From: Paulinella micropora
Lineage: Eukaryota > Cercozoa > Imbricatea > Euglyphida > Paulinellidae
DNA: 64,000 nucleotides
NCBI GenBank assembly: GCA_019918135.1
Contig: WBZZ01006551.1
Coordinates: 162,501-226,500 of the forward strand
Direction: 5' to 3'
The notes under the pieces are model-generated. The model did not search any database. It was not told where the DNA came from and saw only the letters and a program-made list of their open reading frames with translations. A program made the translations under genes and the position numbers. Shown here one piece after another: positions 30,911 through 41,433 of the stretch. Position 1 is the first letter of the stretch. Each line of letters opens with the position of its first letter.

Positions 30911-32652
30911 TTATTTTATTGTTGTGGTTGATGCTGTTGTTGTCGTCGTCGTTGCAGCCTTTTGTTCGTCCGGTTGCAGCAGGGCCAGGACGTCTTCCAG
31001 CCCGACCCCGGCCGCGGAGGCGCGCAGCGCTTGCATAGCGGTCGTGTGAAAATTCGGCTGGTCCTTTTGGCGCCTGGCCAAGAGATGGGGGGCCCCTGTG
31101 TCAGTGAGCTGGATTTCCCAGATGCCGACCACTGACGCGGGCGCCACGGCCGCATTGAAAAGTGTCAGGCTAGCGCCCAACGACCTCCTTTGGTGGCGGG
31201 CGCCAGCTCGTTGTGTGGGACCGAGTACGCGAGCCCGACGTGAGTCACGCCCTCGTGGTGGTGGCAGCCGGTGAGTCGCAAATAAAGCTTGCGGGGCGGT
31301 AGCCCCGCCCTCTGGCGCATCAGTTCCTCTACGATCTGCTGGGGGGTTGCCACCACCGGGGGGCCACCCGTTGCGGTGCGCCCGCCGGGCTTGCGGAGCC
31401 AGCGCACGGGCCACTTGGCGCTGTCTGCCGTGTGTTGATCGAGCGGCAGGCTTTCCAGTACGAAGGAGGACGGCACCCAGGAACCCTTGGCCCGGTTGTA
31501 CACGCATTCTCCCCAGGCCCCCGGCAGTACGGACGCGCGTGGGAAGACCAGCGGTGCCTCGCTCTTGGGCGCACAGAACGACTCCTCCGAACTGTCGGTC
31601 GGCGGCGTGTGCGCCGACCAGACCGACCTGTACTGCTTGAGCAGCGCACCGGCCACGGCGGGCGTCAGCGCCCTGTCAAAGAAGATCTCTTGGTGCAGCC
31701 GCAGCGGAGAGTGCGGCGCCGGCGGCACGGGCGCCCTGGCGCAGAGTGCGGCGCGGGGGCCCCTGGTGAGCACGAGCTCCAGATCTACGGTTGGGCTGAA
31801 TTTCCACTTACAAAGGCCCTGTTGCACACCACCGCGGTAAGCGGCGCCCGCCTCCGCAAAGATGAGACCATCGACCGGAACTCGGTACTCGCCCTGGTCG
31901 AAATACCAGCTGCCGCCGCTAGATTGCAGGGTGGCTAGCTTGCCGGCAGCCTCGTTTAGCGGAAAGAATTCTTTGCCGGCCAGGGTGCGCAGCGTCTGGC
32001 ATTTGCCGTCCTTGGCGAGGCTAGCCAGGAACAGGTCGCGCAGCCAAAGCCACCGGGAGAAGGGCAGCGCAAACAGCGACTGCGGGCCGTACGCTAACAG
32101 GTCGCAAACGCGCAACAAACGGGCGTTGGTGCAGGCGTTCTGCACCAACTCTGCAACTAGCAGAAAGAACATTTGGCCGTCGCTCTCGTCGAACGGCGCG
32201 TCCGGCTCTACGTCCTCCACGTACGGTCTTTCTCGCTTAATAAAGAAACACTTGCCCCGCAAAAACATTACAAGCACACGCACGCCGTCGTCCTTAGGCG
32301 CCACGAGCCAGTCGCCGCCCCCCTTGAATATCAAGCCTAGTTCATGTGCACACAGGTCCCGGGGCATGGCGAATAATCTGTCGGGAGACGCATGTTCATC
32401 CAGCCCTAGCATGGCCAGCGCCAAAGACAGGAGGTGGCTCCGCAACGTCTCCATTTCTACCACAGTGTCCTGTCTGAGCCAGTGACCGTCGTCCAATTGC
32501 CAGCTAGCTCTGCGCAAGCGCTCCAGCTCTCTAATTGCCAGGAGCGCGGCTTTGTGGGGTTTGCCCTCGGTTAGCAGCGGCGGGGGGGCCGCCGGCGTGG
32601 CGGTTCCAGTCGCATACAACATTTCTAAGCAGCGGCGCTTTTTGCTCTTCAT
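30911..32652 (-). CDS. mRNA capping enzyme (guanylyltransferase), frameshift near 31180
   Basis: ATG 32652. Nucleotidyltransferase motif I is KDDGVR at residues 120-125, with Lys120 as the expected GMP-accepting residue. A motif III-like AELV precedes RVCDLLAYGPQSLFALPFSR (compare capping enzymes: DLLA, then LPF-x-xR). Motif IV is VDGLIF at 260-265 and motif V is CKWKFSPTVDLEL at 281-293. After a one-base shift near 31180, the C-terminal ~90 residues carry WEIQ and ARRQKDQPN, like motif VI of the OB domain. The DG of motif III's usual DGE is altered. There is no triphosphatase or methyltransferase domain. Together with RPB2 it implies virus-encoded transcription and capping. Confidence 0.85.
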
Positions 32653-33245
32653 CTCTTTCTTCGAGTAGGCCGTCTGGTCTCTTGTAGCACGGGACGGTTC
32701 ACTACTTGTCCGGCACGGAAAAATGACACGGGAACTTATACACCACGCAAAAAATAATAATAATAATCAAGGTATGGTCTGCCCCCCCCCCCATTTCCGC
32801 CGTCCCCCCCCCCCCGCCCCTCCCCGATGAGGATGAGAAAAAAGGGGGTGGACGGCGGAAATGGGGAGGAGGGGGGGGGGGGGGGGTTGGTAAAAAGACT
32901 CTAACGGAGCAGGAGAGAGGTGGGGGAAAAGGGTGAAGAAGCTGGAATGTTTTTTTTTTGTGAACTACCTGAGAGGAGCCGGACAAAAATAACGTGGGCG
33001 GGGGGGGCCGGTGGGGAAAGTTGGTGAGAGGAAGGGAGGGGGGGGAGGGAACGGGTTGTGGTGGGAAGAAAACAAAAAACAAGCAAGCTTTTATAATTCT
33101 TTCTTTGACGCAGTGACAAAAATTTTGGTTTGGGTTGGCTGGTTCAGAGTAAGGGCGGGGGGGGAAAGGTGGTTGTCGCTGCGGCCAAAGCCACACCAAG
33201 AGGGTGCGGAGGGGGGGGGGGGGGGGGGGAAGGTGTGGGGAGAAG
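32653..33245. other. Divergent promoter region with G/C-tract hairpin
   Basis: An inverted repeat, CCATTTCCGCCGTCC near 32791-32805 and its complement near 32851-32865, brackets a C/G-rich stretch. A G13 run lies near 32872. Further G-rich and AT-rich spacer DNA follows, with another long G run at 33210-33230. No gene seen. Confidence 0.5.
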
Positions 33246-33962
33246 ATGCAGGCTCTGGCTGGTTGGCTGCAGCCGCTGCGGATGCTACGGGGCGAGCAAT
33301 CAGCGCCCTTCGCGGTTATACTTGAATCTCAGGCCATCGGAATCTTCTGCCTGTTCGTGTTGATGCGGCAGAACCGTCGCCCTGTGACTATAGGAGAAAA
33401 AGCTCTTTTGCTCCTGTGTGTTTTCCTCTGGTGGGCTCGGTACACCCTGCATTTGACCGCCGACTTTCCCTGGCAGAGACTTCTAGACAGGGCCTGGCTC
33501 CTGGCTGCACAGCCTTACGCGGCCCTGCTTTTGTTGAGGTGCCAAGCGCCAAGGCTACAGCGATTAGTGTGGTATAGCCTGTACTGCCTGCTGGGCATTT
33601 GCGGCGTAGCAACGGCTGTGCCGTGGACAACTTTAGCGGAAGTGGTCTGGTTGCTTCTGCTGGTTTGTTTGTTCCGCGGCCGGAATTGTCTGCCCCTGCT
33701 CTTGCTTGCAAGCTCTTGTGTTACTGGTTTCGTCTGGTATACCGAACGGCTTGTGTGGTGCCTTGCGCTAGCCGCTCTATCGGAGGCTGCTTTCTTTTTG
33801 TGGTTAGTGAATCAACGAGAGGAGCGGCCGATACTAGCGCAAAGCGCAAGAGACACGTGGTTGGACTACCCTAACCCTATTAGCTTCCGGAACTTGCAAA
33901 GCTTTATCCCCGCCGATCATCTCGACGAAGACTCGGACGATGAAACAAACACCTTACTTTGA
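33246..33962 (+). CDS. Seven-TM membrane protein of unknown family
   Basis: 238 residues, ATG 33246, ending in TGA. About seven hydrophobic segments lie between residues 20 and 195, separated by short Arg-containing loops. The ~45-residue tail is soluble and ends acidic (DEDSDDE). There is no Lys in the last helix, so it is not a retinal-binding rhodopsin. I also see no ceramidase or PQ-loop signature. The frame is intact. It lies divergent to the capping enzyme. Confidence 0.65.
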   Translation: MQALAGWLQPLRMLRGEQSAPFAVILESQAIGIFCLFVLMRQNRRPVTIGEKALLLLCVFLWWARYTLHLTADFPWQRLLDRAWLLAAQPYAALLLLRCQAPRLQRLVWYSLYCLLGICGVATAVPWTTLAEVVWLLLLVCLFRGRNCLPLLLLASSCVTGFVWYTERLVWCLALAALSEAAFFLWLVNQREERPILAQSARDTWLDYPNPISFRNLQSFIPADHLDEDSDDETNTLL

Positions 33963-34704
33963 AATCTGCACCAGGTTCTACTAGACGCACGAACAGACCA
34001 AAGGCACAAAGACAAGTACGGGGGGTGGGTATAAGGGGGCGGCGGAGTGGTTGGCCAAGACCAAAGATCCGTACACTGACTACTACATCTCTCTCTCTCT
34101 CTCTCTGTTTCTCTTTCCTCCCCGCTCTTGCCCCCCCCCCTCACCACCTCTCCCCGCCACCGTACACCCCCCCCCCCCTTGCCTCCCTTTCCTTACCGAG
34201 ATCAGAGGTACAGAGAGGGGGGGGGGGACCGCTATTTCTTTCTTCTCTCTCGCACCAGGGGCAAAAAAGCTGAGCAGCAGAGAAAAACAAGGGAAGGGTG
34301 AGGGGGGAGGGGAGGGGGGGGAGGGGGAAGGTTGGTAAAAAAAAAGAAGTTGTTTGCGCGGGAGGGTCTAAGGAGCAGAAACAAAGGCGGTACAAAATGA
34401 AGCCGACAACGAAATCTGTCTCTGTGCACAGTGAAAGAACAAGGAGACAAAAAAAATTAAAGGAAAGCCAATTGTAGCCAGGGGCGGGGCCAATCTTAGC
34501 CTCTCATCGTTCCTGCTATTTCTTGGTTATCTTTGTCTATCCCTTGCTTGTTCTTTGCATCTTTTGGTTTCTCTCTCTATTTGTTTGTCGGTCCCTGGCC
34601 TTTCCTTTTTTTGGGGGGGAATCCGACGCACGCACAAAACCCTTTCCCCTCTCCCAAAAAAAACCTCCGTTCCTTGCTATGAATTACACGCAAGGGGCTT
34701 TGTA
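33963..34704. other. Low-complexity spacer
   Basis: CT repeats near 34086-34110, C runs near 34130 and 34170, then G-rich DNA and AATTAAAG near 34456. An upstream in-frame extension of the next ORF (from 34555) lacks coding character. No gene seen. Confidence 0.45.
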
Positions 34705-36917
34705 ATGTCTAAGCTACGCTTTACCTGGTTCTGGAGAATTTCCTTTGCGCTCTGGTTACTAGCAACACGGGCGTGCGCCTTCTGTCCGTGCACATTCATA
34801 TGCGCGGCGCGTTCCCGATACCAGAGTAGCAAACTTTACAGACCAGTGTTTCCATCGCACGCCCCCCTGCAAGCTACTTGGTCTGCGTCCCCGCCGGCCA
34901 CGCCTCCCGTGTCGAAGACGCCTTCGGTGTCGAAGACGCGTTCGGTGTCAACGACGCCTTCGGGGTCGAAGACGCGTTCGGTGTCAACGACGCCTTCCGT
35001 GTCGAAGACGCGTTCGGTGTCAACGACGCCTTCCGTGTCGAAGACGCCTTCGGGGTCGAAGACGCCTCCTGTCTCCCGCACGCCTTCGGTGTCAACGACG
35101 CCTTCGGTGTCAACGACGCCTTCGGTGTCAACGACGCCTTCGGTGTCAACGACGCCTTCCGTGTCAACGACGCCTTCGGGGTCCAAGACGCGTTCGGTGT
35201 CAACGACGCCTTCGGTGTCGAAGACGCCTCCTGCCTCCGGCACGCCTTCGGGGTCGAAGACGCCTTCCGTCTCAACCGCGCCCTCCGTGTCCAAAACGCC
35301 TTCGGTGTCGAAGACGCCTTCCGTCTCAACCGCGCCCTCCGTGTCCAAAACGCGTTCGGTGTCACCCGCTCCTTCCGTCTCAACCGCACCTTCCGTGTCA
35401 ACGACGCGTTCGGTGTCATCCGCTCCTTCCGTGTCAACGACGCGTTCGGTTTCACCCGCGCCTTCGGTGTCACCCGCGCGTTCCGTGTCAACGACGCTTT
35501 CGGTTTCACCCGCGCGTTCGGTGTCACCCGCGCCTTCCGTGTCGACGTCTGCAATCCCTGCTGTTTGCACAGCGCCCGTTGACGGTTACAACAGCAGCCA
35601 GTGCGGCCCCGTGCCGGGCCCCGCCGACGAAACCCTGCCCAACGCAGCCTGGCCCTCGCCGTGGCTTGAGAGCACGAGCGTGCGGGTAGCAGCTCCCTTC
35701 GTCTCCCTACGGCTCTTAGTGTCGGTGCCCCAGCCCTGGGGTACGCTGAACGCGGTTTTGGTGCACTCGGATAATTGCACCAATAGCACGGTAGCTATTC
35801 AAAGCTCGGAACCGGCTGGTTGTTTTTTTGGCACTGTCTGGCAAGCAACGGTAGGCCTGACTTGCAGTTGTAGAGACTGTGGCGCGCTTGTGCTGCTGCT
35901 ACGTTCGAGCTGTGCCAACGAAGCCTCCCTCACCATTGACATACCGTTTTCGGCCCTGAACTACACCACGGCCGGAGCCGAGGCCTTAATTACCTCTTGG
36001 GGGGTAGACATTGCAAACAACGAGATCTGGAGCACCATAGAATTTCTCACCTGCTTCCACATTTCTCTGTGGCCCTGGCCGGTGGATCCAGCGCCAGGCG
36101 ACGGGCTCTTCTGGGGCAGGGGAGATCTAGCGACCGTAGGACTTTGCCAGCCCGACGTCGTCAGTTGCACTCAGCGCTGGTCCAGCCACGCCAGGCTCCT
36201 GGCCTGTGCGGCGCGGGGCTTCGACCCTGCGCTATTTGCTTGGTTACGATAACCAGAACAGCACCGGGAGCGGTGCGGCCAACGTGGAATTCGCCTTCCA
36301 GCCCCAGAACTGGTGCTCGCTGGTCTGGCTTAACGATGCTAACTTGTCTCTCTCGCTTACTGTTGGCAATGTTTCTGGCTGTGCGCCAGCCCAGCTGCCC
36401 CAGACCTTGGCACTAGGCGCAAATAACCTGTTCGGGCGCACCTGTTGGCTGGCCAGTTCCGACAGCGCTTATCTACTCACGCCCACCCAGTTCTGGCTGC
36501 AGATCTGGGAGGAGAATGCTGGCTACCCCGCTGTTCTGCTAGCCCGGGCGGGTGGGTCAACGACACGCAAGCCTCCGTTGCCTGCACCTTTTTTTTTTGG
36601 ACAATCCCTTGGCTAACATTAGCTGGCGGTGGCCGAATTCTACGCTCTGGCTCGTGCTGCGCGTAGAATTTGCCCTGGAACTACCCCGCCGACGACAGAT
36701 GCTGGCGACAACTGCCGCCAGCGCCCGTCGCAGGGTGTTTCTGGCGCGCGACGGTGCCGCCAACCAATTGCTACAACAGCCGGCACCCGCGCGGCGGCGG
36801 TGCGGCCTGGAGATTCTGGGCGTGTGCCTGTTACTTGCTTTCTGCCTCCTGGCCTGGTTTGTTTCTGTAGCCAGAAAAAAAAATCACCAACAAGACAGAT
36901 TGTGCCAGGCGGCCTAG
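34705..36917 (+). CDS. Mucin-like type I membrane glycoprotein, multiple frameshifts
   Basis: ATG 34705 begins a classic signal peptide (SFALWLLATRACA). Residues ~65-285 are 5-6-residue repeats of PSVSTT/PSVSKT type, probably O-glycosylated. A Cys-rich globular ectodomain follows with several N-glycosylation motifs. Coding then shifts frame near 36220, again near 36540, and at a T10 run (36588-36597). The last frame ends with a transmembrane helix (GVCLLLAFCLLAWFVSVA), a short basic tail and TAG at 36915. The layout of signal, mucin stalk, ectodomain and TM is that of an envelope or cell-surface glycoprotein. The sequence of the ectodomain is unknown to me. Upstream it is co-directional with the 7-TM gene. 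Confidence 0.7.
34906..35545 (+). repeat. Coding 15/18-bp minisatellite (Ser/Thr/Pro)
   Basis: Units such as CCTTCGGTGTCAACGACG and CCTTCCGTGTCGAAGACG repeat about 40 times. Unit lengths are multiples of three, so copy number can vary in frame. Other frames over this stretch are also open, as expected for such an array. Confidence 0.9.
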
Positions 36918-37222
36918 CGACGAGCTTTTTACGCTGGACCCCTGGAATGATTATTAATATAAACTGTCCAAGGATTTCCCTCAAGTTCTTTTTTTTTCTG
37001 GGGCTTGCGCTGGGGAAGGGGGGGGGAGGTAAAAGGAAAACCAAAAAAACAACAAGAAGAGGGGGGCCCGCGTATTTAAAAACGGAAATCAAGTGATCCG
37101 TAAAAGAAACTCACTCACAATTTTTTTTTGTTTTTCACTTGTGGTCTCTTTTAATTATCTGCTTCTGATTTTGCTTACAAAAAAAAAGTCGCTTTAACAA
37201 CAAACAACAACAGAAAACGTAG
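36918..37222. other. Convergent spacer
   Basis: T and G runs and A-rich DNA between the glycoprotein and the minus-strand gene. ATTAAT-type sequences near 36952 may serve 3' ends. No gene seen. Confidence 0.4.
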
Positions 37223-39935
37223 CTAGCGAATATGAGTAGCAACCGGCACCTGGTCCGACTCTGCACGGGGGGATTGAGTAGCAACCTGGTCCGACTCTGC
37301 GCGGGGGGATTGAGTAGCAACCTGGTCGGACTCTGCACGGGGCTCGGATAAAGATTCGGACAAATCGTCCTCCGCCGGGAAAGGAGTCTCGGGGTCCGCC
37401 ACGGCGGCGCGAAGCGGGAGCTGACAGACCCAGTCGCCCTCTACGTACAGGCCGGGCACGGCCTCCCCCCCGGGTGCGCGCCCGGGCGCGCCCTCCTGCC
37501 CCCTGAATCCCCGCTTGAGGCTCAGGAAGGCCTTCGGCAGGGGCGCGGACAACGGCGTAGACAGCCCCGTCAGCTCATCCACGCACGCCGAGTTCCAGTG
37601 GGCTGCCAGACCGTGCAGCCTGTTCTTGGGCGCTTCAAACGCACAGTTGTTGTAGTGTGGGGCCGGATATTCGGGGCCATGCACGTACAGGAAATCGTGG
37701 CCGGTGTGGACGGCCCCTGTCACGCCGAGCCGCAGCTTGTCCCCAACGAGGCTCAACAACTCCTGGCGCAACTTCGGCGTCGGCGCTATAACCACAGGCC
37801 GGCCCGCCCGGGCACAGATGTTTTGTAAGTACGCGAGGGCTTTCCCGATCTGCCTTTGTCCGGGTTCCTGCAACAGGTCATGGATCGGCTTGAGCCTGCG
37901 GCGGTACAGCTCGACACAGGCCTCTGCCCACTGATCACTCGTCTGGCGGTCCACGTCGCCCCACAGGGGGTGCTCGTTCACGACATCCAGCAGCCTCATC
38001 ACCGGGTGCTGGCGGCGGTCCGGCGCCCAGCCGCCATGTGCCACAGCGCACTGTTCCTCTAGCATGACCAACGCCGACGGGCTGGCCGAGCAGACCTCCC
38101 CCGTCAGCCCGTGCAGACTGCACACCTCGTCCTCTTCTAGGTACAACAACACCCCCAACGCGCAGCCCTCCAGCCAGCGGGACAGCCTGTTAACCAACAG
38201 CCGCCGCAGCGACGAGAAGGGATCCTCCAGCGTGTAGCACGAGGACGCAAACAGCAGCTGCACGGACCGGAAGTGCGGCGAAAGGCCGTGCCCGCCGTGC
38301 GAGGGCCCCGCCAGGCAGGCATAGCGCTTGCAGAGCTCCCCGACCCGGAAGTCCGCTCTAGGGTACAGCGCGGGCGACAGCCCAGGATCATCGTCCTGCT
38401 GCTGCTTCTTTTGGCTGCTGGTGCGGGTTTGCTTTTGTTCACCCGCGCGCAGGCGCTTGTCCACAGAGTCCCGCAGCTTTGTAAACATCTTGCGCGTCTC
38501 CGGGAGCTCCCTCAGCTGGTCGGCCTGCAGGGCGCCCCTCAGCTTCTCTACCATTTCAAACGAGCAGTCCTCACTGCTCTTCCTGCTAAAGTACTGCGCG
38601 CCCTTGACCACCCGGTTGTTCTCCATGAGGTGCAGGCGTTTCTTCGCTTCTGTTGGTGGCAGCGGGCCGATGAACATTTTTTCCGTGTCCAGCAGCGCCA
38701 GCGGGTACTCGTCCCCGATGTCACACGACTTCTGCATACACTTGTACCGCCCGGCGGTGTGCATCCTTTCGCAGGCCAGCCGGTGCGCGTCTACCGCAAA
38801 CACCAGCACGAGGTTATGCGCGCTGACGAACGTGCACGTGACGCAGCCGTTCAGGCCGTTCGTGGTTTCCTGCTTGCGGAGGGAACCCGCCCTCCCGCCC
38901 TGATCGAAGAAGTACTTCTCGGGGTCAAACACGGCCAGCGCGTCCGACAGGCGCGAAACTAGCAAAAGCACCGATTCCAGCACCAGACAAAGCTGGGCCT
39001 CGCTCCTGGCCTCGCGCTGCAGCCAGTCGACGAACGTCATTTCGCCGTCGGTAGCCAGGTAGACGGTGTTCAGGACGTAGAACCCCGTCCGGAAAAGTTG
39101 AGCGAGCGCGGCAAGCTCTTGTTCGTGCCCTCGGACTTGGGGTCCACCGCCACGTACAGCTGGGAGCCTTTTGCGGACTTGGCGCTGGCCCTGGCCTTGT
39201 GCGAATCCGCCAACAAACCTTGAACCAGCGCCGGGACGGTGGTGCTGACCAGGCTGGCGCGTACGCAGTGTTCCAGCCAGTGCATCAGCGGCCCCGAGGA
39301 TTGCTCGCCCAAGGTTTCTTCGGACGTGTCCGCCAGGTTCACCACAAAGGTGTTCTTGACCACCTGGCGGCACACCGAGTAGCGCGCCAGGCACAGCCGC
39401 AACAGCGCCATGGTGTGCAGGTGGTCCGCCAGCAGCGACGCGCCCTCCGCCGAGCCCTTCGTAAACTCGGTCGTTCGTTCGGGCAGCACGAGCTCACGTT
39501 CCGACCACGACACAAAGTGGCTCTGGACTACCGCGCGCAGCACCACGCGGTTGGCCCTGCGTCGCTTGGAGGTCATTTGGGTCGACGCCAGCCCGTACTC
39601 CTGCAGCGACAGGCCTTCGGTTACCAGCACGTTCGCGGTGGGCGACCGCGCCAGCAACGAGGGGTGCAACACGAAGTCCTTGCTCTTGCCGCTGGGCGTC
39701 GCGGCGCCCACAAAGTTCTTGCACGACACCTGCGTGAAGTCACCCCCGGGGATTGGCTGTTCGACGCTGAGGACATCGGCCCGCGCGCCCTCGCGCAGGG
39801 TCTTGTGATTGCGCAGCCGTAGACACTTGCCGGGCGAGTCTTCGCACAGTGTAAGCACGCTTTGCAGAACTCGCGCTCCCTTGGGGTTATGGTTCACTGG
39901 CTGTTGGCGGGGAGATTCGTACACAAGCGCGACAT
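37223..39935 (-). CDS. Very large unknown protein (~900 aa), frameshifted
   Basis: Two long coding frames join near 39100, and an ATG at 39935 lies in a third frame just upstream, so the start is uncertain. The protein is globular without low complexity until the C-terminus, where a 12-residue unit (SPRAESDQVATQ) repeats three times, encoded by 36-bp tandem repeats at about 37228-37345. A mid-protein Lys/Gln-rich linker (KQTRTSSQKKQQQDDD) separates two halves. No motif was recognised. An isolated YVAVDP is not enough to call a nuclease. Size, position among transcription genes and strong coding bias make a structural protein such as a capsid or tegument protein conceivable, but I have no direct evidence. 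Confidence 0.6.
37228..37345. repeat. 36-bp tandem repeats encoding the C-terminal tail
   Basis: Three copies containing GAGTAGCAACCTGGTCCGAC, in frame with the large minus-strand gene that ends here. Confidence 0.8.
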
Positions 39936-40515
39936 GGAAGCGCAGTCCTTGCGATCTAGGGGCACACAAATGCGCAAGAAACTCTTTTCCCGCCCCTGTT
40001 CTCTCTTTTTTTTTGCCCACAACCACCCCCCCCCCCCCGCCCACAACCACCCCCCCCCCCCCCGCCCTCCCTCTCTCTCGCTCTCTCTCCGCTTGTCCTC
40101 TTTCCGTGCGACCATTTGCCCCCCCCCCATTTCCCCCATTTCCCCCATTTCCCCAATTTTTCCAATTTTCCCCATTTCCCCAATTTTTCCAATTTTCCCC
40201 ATTTCCCCAAATTTTCCAATTTCCCCCTATTTCCCCCCCCCCAAAGTTCTTGGCCCCAATTTCCTTTTTTTTTTCTCTTTCTACGAAAGAAAGCAAAATC
40301 TGGGGGAGGGGATGAATCCCCCCCCCCCGCCCTCCCTCGCTTCTTGTCTACAAGAAAACCTGCCCCCCCCCCTCCTCCCTCTTGCACCCCGGAAAGAAAA
40401 TTGGCCTCAATCCGGAGCCCGCGGGAGCGGACTGGATAAGTGAAAGAACAAACACAAAAAAAAAGAAAGGCCCATACCAAAAAAAAAGAAGAAGAAAAAA
40501 AAAGAAAAAAACAAA
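39936..40515. repeat. C-run/ATTT(CCCC) low-complexity divergent spacer
   Basis: Short tandem units of CCCCATTTCCCCAATTTTTCC type fill about 40115-40235, flanked by C13-C16 runs. An A-rich leader (40497-40515) ends directly at ATG 40516. The Gly/Asn/Trp-rich open frame on the minus strand is a by-product of the repeat. No gene seen. Confidence 0.6.
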
Positions 40516-41433
40516 ATGCTACTGTCAGCCGTGCTGGCGACCCTGCACTGTGCGGCTGCCAAGGCTACGCTGGGGTCGGCCGAGGTCAAGCTCTTGCTGG
40601 AGCGGCAGAGCGCACGCGAGCTCTTCGTGTCCCGGTGGTCGGTCGAGCGGGGGCAGGTCATAACACTGCCCGCCATTGTTGTGCCGTCATCTCAGGGGGT
40701 CGTGAACTGGGGTGACGGCGGGCCCGACGAGAGCTGCCCAACACCTCCACTCCCGTGCCGGCATGTTTATGCAACCAGTGGTTTGGTGCGGGTCACCACG
40801 ACCCTGGCTCTGGCGGGCTGGACCATGCAGGACGCGGATCAGACCACGCGCGATTCGCTTGTTGAAATCGTGAGTTGGGGTCAGGTAATACTGCACCCCT
40901 CGAGCGGCCGGCACTTCTACAACTGCAGCAGGCTGCAGAAATTGCCGTCCGACGCACCCTTGCACACAGACAAGATCACGTCGCTGGAACAGAGTTTTGC
41001 CATGGCCAAAGTTTTCAGCTCGGGGGGTTTGGGCTCCTGGGACACGTCCAACGTAATTGCGTTGCGGGGGGCTTTTGCCATGGCCTCAGCCTTCGATGAG
41101 GACCTGGCTGGCTGGGACGTAAGTCGCGTGCAGGATGCGGGCGGGGCTTTCGTGAGGGCGGCCGCGTTCAACCACCCGTTGCAGTGGCGCACGACAAACC
41201 TGCGGGATACGACCGCCATGTTCGCGTTCGCCGCCGCCTTTAACCAACCGCTGTCTACTTGGTGGACCGGCGCTATTACTCGCGCAAACGGCATGTTTAT
41301 GGACGCAACCCAGTTAGACCAGGACCTCAGTGCCTGGCGTTTTGGTACTTCTGTCAGCTGTCGCTATTTTGCGCAGAATAGTGCCTTGAGCACAGCGCAC
41401 CTCCCGCAAGGGCTGCCACAAGAATGTCTCTGA
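40516..41433 (+). CDS. Secreted BspA-like (DUF285) repeat protein with PKD-like N-terminus
   Basis: 305 residues, ATG 40516, ending in TGA. It has a signal-like N-terminus, a PKD-like VVNWGDGG near residue 61, and then at least four BspA/DUF285-type units, each with an aromatic-x-x-W-(D/N)-(V/T)-S pattern (LGSWDTSNVIALRGAF, LAGWDVSRVQDAGGAF). These repeats fold as LRR-like solenoids and occur in bacterial, protist and some viral surface proteins. The architecture equals the first third of the adhesin at 1733-6027 but without mucin stalk or discoidin modules. The frame is intact. The likely role is extracellular binding. Confidence 0.75.
   Translation: MLLSAVLATLHCAAAKATLGSAEVKLLLERQSARELFVSRWSVERGQVITLPAIVVPSSQGVVNWGDGGPDESCPTPPLPCRHVYATSGLVRVTTTLALAGWTMQDADQTTRDSLVEIVSWGQVILHPSSGRHFYNCSRLQKLPSDAPLHTDKITSLEQSFAMAKVFSSGGLGSWDTSNVIALRGAFAMASAFDEDLAGWDVSRVQDAGGAFVRAAAFNHPLQWRTTNLRDTTAMFAFAAAFNQPLSTWWTGAITRANGMFMDATQLDQDLSAWRFGTSVSCRYFAQNSALSTAHLPQGLPQECL

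Noticed and set aside
33246-33962. Heliorhodopsin or other rhodopsin
   Set aside because: No lysine in the last helix for retinal attachment.
34836-35582. Other open frames over the Ser/Thr minisatellite
   Set aside because: The repeat is free of stops in several frames; only the plus frame from ATG 34705 has a signal peptide and a continuing ectodomain.
37223-39935. Terminase large subunit
   Set aside because: Only an isolated YVAVDP resembles a nuclease motif; no Walker A/B ATPase motifs.
39936-40296. Gly/Asn/Trp-rich N-terminal extension of the large minus-strand protein
   Set aside because: Encoded by CCCCATTTCCCC repeats and C runs; no coding bias.
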